A stretch of DNA of 64,000 bases, taken from Talpa occidentalis (taxonomy: Eukaryota > Chordata > Mammalia > Eulipotyphla > Talpidae). Each line of letters begins with the position of its first letter. Within the stretch, counting starts at the first letter, position 1. The DNA lies in NCBI RefSeq assembly GCF_014898055.3, contig NW_023601543.1:14035314-14099313 (forward strand), written 5' to 3'. This document shows, piece after piece, positions 56,326 through 64,000 of the stretch. The translations under genes and the position numbers were made by a program. Under the pieces are notes generated by a model. It saw only the letters and a list, made by a program, of their open reading frames with translations, was not told where the DNA came from and searched no databases.

Positions 56326-56820
56326 ATATAATATCCATATGCTCTTTCAAGGGAAAATTTTCAAAAACACTCCAAAGAAATTAGTCCTTATCTGACTGAT
56401 GCAATCTTCTCTGATCCCCTGCAAATATATCCAATGAGTCTAGAGAGTTTAGATTGCTGAGGTTAAGGCAGAGGTGAGTGGATGATATATTTTGTGATTA
56501 GGAAGCTTGGTATATTGAAGCACCATCATTAGAACTTATGTTTTAAGTACTCTCCTCCATGCCCCCCTTTTCTCCCCCATTCCTGAGTAATCCCTCTCTT
56601 GCTCTCTGATAGGCTTTACTTCTTTCAGGACTTACCCTCAAAACTTGGTTTCATAGGCTTGCTTTTTTGCATGAAACAGGTAACAAAAATTCACACTGTG
56701 ATGTGGACGAATAAAGAAACCCAGCTCAACAAGATATTTGCATTTTAATAAAGGACATAAAGTTCTTAAGATTGAATTTCAGGCACTAGCAATTATGGAG
56801 TAGGGGTCTTCTTGGCCAGA
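56326..56820 (+). repeat. Family X repeat, copy
   Basis: TGCTCTTTCAAGGGAAAATT, CAAATATATCCAATGAGTCT, TTCACACTGTGATGTGGACG, AAGATATTTGCATTTTAATA and GAATTTCAGGCACTAGC align with 41800-42500 and 60238-60380. It abuts the L1 5' end. Confidence 0.6.
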
Positions 56821-57064
56821 TGGAGCTTTATTATGTTTCCTTTTACCATGTGCCTGCAATATTTAATTAGACTCTGGTCATGTCTACCTGGCCCTTTTAA
56901 TCACCTAGCTTGGATATGAGGTTATAGGTACCAGGCAATAGTTGATGAGAAGAGGCTCCCACTGGGTTAGTAGTAGAGTTAGCAAAATGTGGCACATATA
57001 GGCTACTAATTGTCTTCGGGCAGACTTTGCTCACCAACATAGGATATAGAAATAGCATCTGGCA

Positions 57065-57200
57065 TTCACTCAACATGTATTCAGCAAATGCTATTATGTG
57101 CAAGGCACAGTGTTATATGTTGGGTTACAATGATTAATGAGGTAGAATTATTTTATTCAAAGATTTCAGAGTCTAGTGGGAGAGACAGTAAGCATACAAA
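57065..57200 (-). mobile_element. L2 3'-end fragment
   Basis: CATTCACTCAACATGTATTC, TGTGCAAGGCACAGTG, GAGTCTAGTGGGAGAGACAG; antisense L2. Confidence 0.7.
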
Positions 57201-57209
57201 ATACAAAAG

Positions 57210-57555
57210 ATTGGGCAACTGGCTAGCCATTTGAATAAAATAATGGGTCCCCACAATGCCCGTTGCACTAAAATAGATTCTGGATTGCTCAACATTTTAA
57301 ATATTAAGTAAAGGAAAAAACATAAGGTACTAGATGAAAACATGGATGACTATTTTATAATCTTGCAATGAAGAAGACTTTTCTAACTAAGCTTGTTACA
57401 GATCCCATAAAGGAAAAGATTCACACATTCAACTACATAAAAATTATCATTTCTGTAGGGCAATAGCAAATAAACACATCAAAAGACAAAGCAAGAAAAA
57501 ATATGATACACATGTAACAAAGGATTTTTAAAAATTCCTTAAAATTAAAAAATTA
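57210..57555 (+). mobile_element. Old L1 ORF2 fragment
   Basis: GTACTAGATGAAAACATGGA, TCCCATAAAGGAAAAGATTC, CATCAAAAGACAAAGCAAG and ACATGTAACAAAGGATT are ordered ORF2 DNA words of old L1. Confidence 0.7.
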
Positions 57556-57616
57556 TATATGTATGTATACATACATACATACATACATACATACGTACAC
57601 ACACAGACACACAGAG
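57553..57616. repeat. (ATAC)n microsatellite
   Basis: TATGTATG passing into ATAC x8, then ACAC; self-complementary at its left end. Confidence 0.92.
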
Positions 57617-57783
57617 ACTTTTTTAAATGTGCAAAAGGAAAACATCCCGTGGAAAGACGGATACAAATTTTAATAAAAAATAAATATGAATGTCTAATTA
57701 ATGTATTTTTTCTACTGAAATTTGCTAGTGATTATTTAAATACAAATAAAAGAAACAAAATATAATTTCCCCTATCTCATTTA

Positions 57784-58045
57784 TTTTAATTTTTTAAAGA
57801 TTTATTTGTTTATTTATACAAGCACTGGGTACAGTCAGAAGCACAGGAGGGTGAGAGGATTCACCAGAGCCAGATCGGGGAACAGAACAGGCAGACCGAC
57901 GAAATACACTGCTGAGGGGAGCAGCAGGCGGCAGGAGAGGTCTGCAAGCCATGTGGGACCCTCGCCCAGTGATCGAACCAGCGCTGCAGAGGCTGTGGGC
58001 AGCTTCGCAACCCAGCGCTCAACTGCTGCGCCACCGGGGAGGCCC
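57784..58045 (-). mobile_element. tRNA-derived SINE
   Basis: Antisense young copy: ACAAGCACTGGGTACAGTC, CACTGCTGAGGGGAGCAG, GTGATCGAACCAGCG, GCGCCACCGGGGAGGCC. Duplication TCCCCTATCTCATTTA at 57768-57783 and 58046-58061, perfect. Short deletion between the B box and the CATGTGGGACCC word. Confidence 0.95.
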
Positions 58046-58061
58046 TCCCCTATCTCATTTA

Positions 58062-58615
58062 AAACATGATAACATTTTATGAAACCTTAGTGCTATTTTT
58101 TAATAGGTTAAGCTTAATAGAAAACTTCCAGGAATAGCAGAGAAGACAGGCAACATTAAAACATATACTTGCATGAAGGACAACTCAAAAGAGTATAATG
58201 AATGGATGGAATCTACTATGATAAAAATGCTACAAACACCATTTAGTTGTTGTCAATAGGAAATACACTTGTCTTTTAATAATCCAAATACTGGCATTGT
58301 CCAGAAAAATTTAACAGGTTTATTTATACTTGTTATTAAGTTGAACTGCTGAAACTTGTTCACTGAAACGTTTTGACTTGCATTGATGCTTTATGTGCCC
58401 ACATTTATATTAAAGATTCATACACAAGTGAAAATGGAAAAACTGCCAAAACCCGATTTCTGTCCCCTATTTTTCCACTTGCAATCATATAGGTAGGTAC
58501 CTTTTGACCCCATAGGAAAAAAATACCTAACGTTTAGAAATACCAATAAAAGGAAAAAGAAAAAAAAATTGAGAATGAAATGTTTCCCATTAGAGGGGAT
58601 TCTTAAGCACATTCT
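58062..58615. other. Unannotated stretch
   Basis: AT-rich; no gene or named repeat. Confidence 0.4.
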
Positions 58616-58619
58616 CCAT

Positions 58620-59110
58620 ATATGTGACGTGTGGGCATCACGTCTTTTGGATAATTGTTACACGTTTGGCACGGACAGCATACAGGTGGTGTCTTCAAAA
58701 AGGCCAACCAGATAGGCCTCACTTCCCGCCTACAAAGCACCAGTAGCTGTGTTCTGCAAGTGCAGGTTTATTTTGAAGTCCGAAGCAATTTCTCGCACCA
58801 GATGCAGGAAGGGAAGTCTGCGAATCTGAAGCTCCGTGGCCTTTTGATAATGTCTAATTGAACCAAGTGGCCACACACAGTATCAGGCCTGTATTGATGA
58901 GGTTTCTTCACCCCTCCAGTAGAGGGCGCACTCTTGCAAGCGCCTTTTGTAGCCAGTTCCTTCGTCGGTGCATTATCACCTATCGATTAGATTTGTTGGC
59001 AACCTGTTTTGTACAGCTACAGTATAGAGACCTCCTTACTTACCCCATTCTCCTGGACTCAGTGAGTTAGAGGGGCACTGGCTTAGAGAGCTACTGCAGC
59101 GGGACAGAGT
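58620..59110. promoter_or_regulatory. Candidate regulatory element with CTCF-type word
   Basis: A repeat-free, CpG-bearing island in AT-rich surroundings. CCAGTAGAGGGCGC at 58916-58929 fits every position of the CTCF core CCASYAGRKGGCRS on the + strand. GACGTG...CACGTC at 58626-58644 is a perfect 6-bp-arm palindrome of CRE/E-box-like half sites. Function is inferred only from motif match and context. Confidence 0.5.
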
Positions 59111-59164
59111 CTGCAAACACAGTTGCAAAACCTAAATGCTTTTAAAGGTGTAGGGATGCAGTAA

Positions 59165-59720
59165 TTCTTATTCACAATTAGAGTATAATTTGTAGTTATA
59201 CTTTTGGAGAGCAATTGGACATATTTATCAAGATTGCAAAAGAGTTAAAACTTTTAACCCAGAAGTTCTACCTCTATGAATATATCCTCAGGGCATATTC
59301 ATATAAACAAGCAAATATACAATTGTAGACAAATGTCCATTGCATCTTTGTTTTTCTAATAGCAAACAAAACCAAGCAAGAACAATAATAGAACAAAACA
59401 ACAACAGAAAAAGAGAGAGACAGACTTCTGAACAGATAAGGAAATAATGATGCATTTATTGATTGAATAATACAATAGGGTAAATATTTATACTTATAAG
59501 GGAAATGCTCCAGGATATATAGAGTGAGAAACACAAAGCATTTCCAGATATTCTTGTATGTGCATCGAACATTTCTTGAAAAATACAAAATATGCAAAAG
59601 AAACTGTTAACAAAGTTTACCTTTGGAGATTACAATTGTGGTGGAAGGGAGAGATATGGGAATGGTCTGCTTTCCAGTTCATAATCTTTTGCACCATTTA
59701 CATATTTTAACCATGTGTGT
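59165..59720 (+). mobile_element. Old L1 3' portion
   Basis: GGAGAGCAATTGGACATATT, TTAACCCAGAAGTTCTACCT, AATGATGCATTTATTGA and TTTACCTTTGGAGATTACAA are ordered words of old L1M 3' ends. Confidence 0.7.
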
Positions 59721-59860
59721 CTCTTATTACTACTATTATTGTTATTAAATGAATATTATTTGACATGCAAGTGAAATATAATTATATGTGCCAAAAATAA
59801 TAACACATATAATATGCATAATTACATGTAATTTAAATATAATTATATAGATAGATACAG
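59721..59860. repeat. AT-rich low-complexity tract
   Basis: Runs of ATTATT, ATAATTATA and similar. Confidence 0.6.
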
Positions 59861-59879
59861 AGCCAACTGAAAATACAGA

Positions 59880-60225
59880 CTGCTCTCATAACACAAGGAG
59901 CAGTCACTGAAGCCAGGCTGTAGAGCTGTGTGTAGGAGTGGGAGCGAGGGTAGAGGCTTACTGAAAGGAACTGGCATCTGAGTTTTGACTGGTGAGTGAC
60001 AGTACTGAGTTTTGACTGGTGAGTAACAATTAGGAGGAAAAGAGATGTAGGGATTATTCCTGGTAGATGGAACAGTGGCACATAGAAGCTGTCGGTTTGG
60101 GGTGGAGTATGATGGGAGATGTTAGTTAGAATTGAGAGTGGGGCAGTCGAGGGGGCTAGAGATTATGAAGGACTTTGCCTGTCATGCTAACTAAATAGTC
60201 TCAGAGACTAGTTTTCTTGGAAATG
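59880..60225 (-). mobile_element. L2 fragment with internal 27-bp duplication
   Basis: Antisense L2: CACTGAAGCCAGGCTGTAGA, then TATGAAGGACTTTGCCTGTC. Inside it TGAGTTTTGACTGGTGAGT occurs at 59979 and again at 60006, a 27-bp tandem duplication. Confidence 0.55.
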
Positions 60226-60237
60226 ATGAACTAAAAG

Positions 60238-60385
60238 ATTCACACTGTGGTGTAAATGAATCAAAACAGGTATTTGCATTTTAATAAAGAACACAATGTT
60301 CCAAAGGTCCAATTTCAAGCTTTAGTAATTAAGGAAAAGGAACCTCCTTCAAGTCCTTCAATTCACGCATTTATGAGAAGATGAC
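60238..60385 (+). repeat. Family X repeat, short copy
   Basis: TTCACACTGTGGTGTAAATG, AGGTATTTGCATTTTAATAA and TCCAATTTCAAGCTTTAGTA match 56693-56800 and 42203-42290. Confidence 0.6.
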
Positions 60386-60644
60386 ACACCTCGTTTTCTG
60401 GGTACCAGACGGTTCTACTCAGTGGGGAACCTGCCACCATACTGGATTTGGGGGAGGATTCTATTTTCCAGAAGCCTTCTTGTCCAGGACTGGTGATAAG
60501 CGGCTAAGGATGGAGGGCAGATCTCATGGTTATGAGTCAGTTGTGCCGAGAACCTGCAGACTTTTGCTCCTGAGAGGAAGTGGAAGGCTAACAGGTGTCC
60601 TAACCAGCTCGGTGGCTGGTTCTCCTCCATCGCCACCTCACGGT

Positions 60645-60835
60645 ACAAGGGCAAGCACACAGAATTTGGAGTCAGACAGACCTGTATTCTCATGCCAGCT
60701 TTGTCACTTGATAGCTCTGTGATCATCAGCAAGTGACTCAATATTTCTGAGTTACAAGGCCCTTGGCAAATTTTATACAAAAAAATACATAGAAAGCGCT
60801 TAGCACCAATTTGTAGGGAGTGATTGATAAATGTT
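60645..60835 (-). mobile_element. MIR SINE
   Basis: TTTGGAGTCAGACAGACCTG, TCATGCCAGCTTTGTCACTT, AAAGCGCTTAGCACC; antisense MIR. Confidence 0.8.
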
Positions 60836-61575
60836 CACTTTTATAAGCATGATTATTCCTTCTACACAAGCCCACTAAAAATTACCATGATGTTTGTCAC
60901 CGTGATTATAATTTTCATTATCCATTCTTCCTTAGGAAACGCCTCAGGACTGCAGTCCTCTTATAGGAATAAGTGCACCAAACATTCCTGTTATCATTGT
61001 TTATTAACATACCTTCTACCCAGGGGCCTACTGTGGATTCTTTTTCCTGTTGCCATCATTACTATGGATGTCTCTGACGTCATTTGTCTTATTTGCGCCT
61101 CACCTTGTCCCCGGGCCCCACCACTGGGGGGAGCAGCAGGGCTGACTGGACGCTGTGCTCCTTTCCTGGAGCTGCCCAGCTTGCTCCTACCAGGTGGAGA
61201 GGAGGGGCCCAGAGGACAGAGGTGGAAGCACTTCTCTCTGACTCCGTCCTGTCTCTCTCTTCCCTGCTTGCCGGGGGTGCAGGGTCTCCTCTACTTTTAG
61301 GGTCTCTTTCCTCTACTCCTTGCCTCCTTAATGGAGTCATTGAAATAAGTAAGCTCAAATGACGGGTGGAAATCAGGCAACTCAAGTTTTTTGAGAAAGC
61401 AAAGGACACAGGAGTTAAAGAGATAGTGCAAAAGCTCCTCTGATGTAGATAGTCTTTATGAAAAGAGCCCTAGAAATTCACACACTCAGAAGATTCGAGC
61501 ACCAACTCTGGAGTGCACCTTCTTGTTGCTGGGCTCCTGGCCTGCGCCTAAGCACATGATATCCATGCCTCGCTC
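60836..61575. other. Unannotated stretch containing a CRE word
   Basis: No named repeat. TGACGTCA (61075-61082) is a perfect palindromic CRE, beside a GC-rich patch at 61100-61290. The overlapping ORFs here match no family. Confidence 0.4.
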
Positions 61576-61579
61576 AAAA

Positions 61580-61690
61580 TGGGTTCTCACTGTTCTGCAG
61601 CTGAGGGGACTGATGCCTGACAAAATCATGGGACTTGCAAGGTCATAGTGCTGGTCAGCATGGCTGGCGTGTCATTCCAGGCCTGTCCAG
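61580..61690 (+). mobile_element. MIR fragment
   Basis: CTGAGGGGACTGATGCCTGA, CTTGCAAGGTCATAGTGC; weak sense MIR. Confidence 0.45.
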
Positions 61691-61929
61691 ACTGCAGTTT
61701 AAAGAGGAAGGAAAAAACTTGAGGTTGAGCAAACCCAGGGCAGAAAAAGCTCAAGGTTATTTCTAGAAAGCTCAAGTTTACTTCTATTCTTATTTCAGTG
61801 ATTACCTTATAATTTTTCTCCCGTATTTTCCTTTTAAATAGTTATGATTTAGTAGCTTTCAAGTTGTGTTTGCAATTAACATTTTTGAAACCTCACTCAT
61901 TTTTGTCTGCATAGTTTCTGAGATAAAGG

Positions 61930-62185
61930 ACTGTAGAAAAAAAATAAAGTCGCCATGTATTGATTACCTGCTGCATGCGAGGCACTTGACATATGTCATA
62001 GCTAATCCTCATAGCGACAGTCAGGATTGGATTCTTTTATCATTCACTTCCATTCGACATCAGGAGAGACAGAGGCTTGGAGGGTTTTGGTGGTTATACA
62101 AGGATACGCAACTGGTAAGTGGCAAAATGGGGGATTCAAACCCTGGACTAGCTTACTCCAAAGCTCATGCTCTTCACCACACAAC
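61930..62185 (+). mobile_element. MIR SINE, nearly full length
   Basis: TTGATTACCTGCTGCATGCG, CATAGCTAATCCTCATAGCG, ATCAGGAGAGACAGAGGCTT, GGGGGATTCAAACCCTGG, CATGCTCTTCACCAC follow sense MIR order. Confidence 0.85.
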
Positions 62186-62204
62186 AAAATGAACTGTTTG
62201 TGTG

Positions 62205-62325
62205 CTGTGAGGCCGCAACAGGTGGACCACGGGCAACTGGGTGGCGTGTGCCCTATGGCGGTGACAAAAGATGGAGAGAATCCTAATGTTACCATAATTA
62301 AAAAATAAACTTATTAAGAAATAAG
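62205..62325 (+). mobile_element. L1 3'-tip fragment
   Basis: GGTGGCGTGTGCCCTATGGC and ATCCTAATGTTACCATAATT, then an A-rich tail. Closely parallels the 3' end of the L1 at 18112-18228. Confidence 0.75.
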
Positions 62326-62880
62326 GTAGTGGCTTGTTTCTGGCCAGACGAGGACAAAGAAAAATATTGTGTATTAGCCTTGGGAGGTCGAGGGGGGGCA
62401 CTCTAACAGAGCGGGCGGAGCAATGGCTAGGCCTCTGGAAGAAAGAGGGTGAGTGTTGAGCTCTCAGCAGACCAAGAAGTAACCCGAGGCGTTTGCATCA
62501 CCAGCCCCCTCAGGCTGGAGTGTCAGATGGGTGAACTTTGAACCACTGAGGGGCATCTGTAACTAAGATGTGTTACCAGGAGGGATTTTTTTTTTCCCTC
62601 TTAGACAACCAAAGCAAGTTTAGAAGGAACTGTTAGAAGTGTGTGAGGTTTGAACCGGGACAGGAGTAGGAACAAGTTCAGCTCGGGAGGAGGAAAAGGT
62701 AAAGGTAGTCCTGTCCCTTCTTTGTCTTCAGGACGTTTGCCAAAAGATGAGTCACTGGAAAATCTTCTGACAGCACTGTTGCTGAAAAGCATTTAGGAAC
62801 CACAGATTCTCCCTACGGGGATTTCCCTTTTTAGATGATCTGATCTATACCCAGTATGTAAAGAGACGGGATTTGCTAGA
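62326..62880. other. Unannotated stretch
   Basis: No gene or named repeat; G-rich runs near 62385-62415. Confidence 0.35.
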
Positions 62881-62896
62881 AGCTGACTCTCTTAGT

Positions 62897-63480
62897 GTTG
62901 CAAAATGGTCAGCAGCATAAAAATGGTGATCCTATTAGCAGACCTCAAAATGGCCCTTTTCCACTCTGTCCCAAAGGATTGTCAGGTCTGGCGCCAGCCA
63001 GAAATGCTGCCCAGGGAGGATTCTTGCCTTGGACTTTTTTGAGACCTGCCACCATCCAGTCTGCTCTTTGTTCCCCTTTGAGCCTGGCCTCACTTGGCTG
63101 TTCTCCCTCTGGTATGCCCCTACTTGGAGTGCCAGCCAAGCCATTGCCCTTCACACACCCCACCCGCAGACCAATATGCTTTCTCCCTTTGCTTGGCTGC
63201 CAGGGAGAGGATTTATGTCAGGATTGCTCAACTAAGAAATGCCCAGCTCCATAAAATTCCAATGCTTGCTCTCTCTTACATTTTCGTTCTTCTGGAGTGT
63301 TTCTCCTAAACCTTTATGTTGGGAGATCTTAGCAGAAAGTCTGCTTGTGAATGATTTGTCTTTGAAACTTCGGTTTCATATTCAGTGACTCAAGTTCTTT
63401 TAGTTCCCTGGGCAAGCCCACCCCTGCTGTCATTGACCCACTACCAATAAAGACAGGGGTTGCTCCACAATAAAACATAT
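62897..63480 (+). mobile_element. Possible LTR fragment, family unknown
   Basis: TGTTGCAAAATGG opens a stretch with repeated AAAATGG words, pyrimidine-rich centre and AATAAA at 63447 followed by CAATAAAAC at 63468, a layout seen in retroviral LTRs. No target duplication or end could be fixed, so this is tentative. Confidence 0.3.
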
Positions 63481-63954
63481 TCTCTTTTATGTGTTATACT
63501 CCTTCTGATCAAAAAAGATATGTCTGCTCTAAGTGGAGTTCTCTGTGGAGGTCTGAGCCAAGTCAAAACCTGTCCTCTAAATTACTTTCTGAATTGTTGT
63601 ACAAGTGGTAATGCTATATAAAATAACCCACTGGGGAAAAGTGAGATTTTATTGCTAAAAAAACCTATTTCTAACCCGACCTTCATCCCACACACACCAC
63701 CTCTCTGGCCTCTCAATTATAGTAGTAGGCAGCAATAGGAAACCAAAGTAACCCCCAATCACCAATTTTGAAATATAGTCCCTTAAGGCTTACCACATGT
63801 CCAGCACTTTTAGTTGATAACATATTAGTGGAAAAGAGAATCTTTATGCATGGGTTTATAATATGCTTATAACACACTTTGGCAGTTGCATGACTTGGGA
63901 TAAATGTTGAATCCTGCTGAAGACTATTAGCCAGAAGATTAAAAATAGTTTTTG

Positions 63955-64000
63955 AAGTCTTCTCAACCTTGGCTGTACATTGGAATAAACTTAAGACCTT
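63955..64000 (+). mobile_element. Possible MER5-like element, cut by window end
   Basis: CTTCTCAACCTTGGCTGTAC, then ATTGGAATAAACTTAAGACC resembles the start of MER5 hAT-type elements. Only about 45 bases are visible. Confidence 0.45.

Noticed and set aside
57553..57616. Regular repeats that could be mistaken for a CRISPR-like array
   Set aside because: Simple 4-bp microsatellite without spacers; the window is eukaryotic.
60381..61409. Several ORFs of 90-158 codons in a GC-richer stretch
   Set aside because: Mutually overlapping in both strands, with no conserved motif or splice-supported structure visible.

Overview
This window looks like a mammalian, most likely bat, chromosome segment. 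It is about 40% GC and almost entirely noncoding. Interspersed repeats of several ages dominate: L1 and L2 LINEs, MIRs, MLT1/MaLR LTRs and one further solo LTR. Ten copies of a tRNA-derived SINE share a head reading GGGCCTCCCYGGTGGCGCAG, a GTATAAATAAATAAA-type tail and clear target-site duplications. I recognise this SINE as resembling the Rhin-1 type of rhinolophoid (horseshoe or leaf-nosed) bats. That identification is from memory, so the host call is moderate confidence only.

Only two intact protein-coding genes can be supported. Both are single-exon class II olfactory receptors (ORs): one at the left edge on the + strand (43-1008) and one on the - strand (19586-20539). They are about 18.6 kb apart and point towards each other, which fits an OR cluster. 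Both keep the full OR motif set, and no other host gene is visible. The other ORFs are LINE or SINE derived, or chance.

Layout. 0-1 kb: OR. 1-7 kb: L1 and L2 debris, with one L2 interrupted by an MLT1 LTR and by a solo LTR with a perfect 4-bp duplication. 7.9-9.6 kb: an unidentified unit in three diverged copies. 10-13 kb: SINEs and an L1 with a SINE nested in it. 13.1-13.65 kb: a decayed mariner-type transposase. 15.8-18.9 kb: L2, a well-preserved SINE and an L1. 19.6-22.4 kb: the second OR, its upstream flank with EBF-like and homeodomain-like words, and a 76-bp inverted duplication. 22-35 kb: L1, L2, MIR and SINE copies, a short young L1 with perfect duplications, and a U1 snRNA retropseudogene at 33.8 kb. 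36-43 kb: mostly unique sequence. 43.7-49.9 kb: an ancient L1 with three later insertions. 50-58 kb: SINEs, a duplicated L1 5' block and another low-copy unidentified repeat (family X). 58-64 kb: a unique stretch with a strong CTCF-type word, then old repeats.

The two ORs would act as odorant-sensing GPCRs in olfactory neurons. I found no operon-like or multi-gene system, CRISPR array or obvious novel machinery. The most unusual signals are the inverted duplication, the U1 retrocopy, the two unidentified repeat families, the tandem L1 promoter block and the candidate regulatory sites near the second OR and at 58.9 kb.
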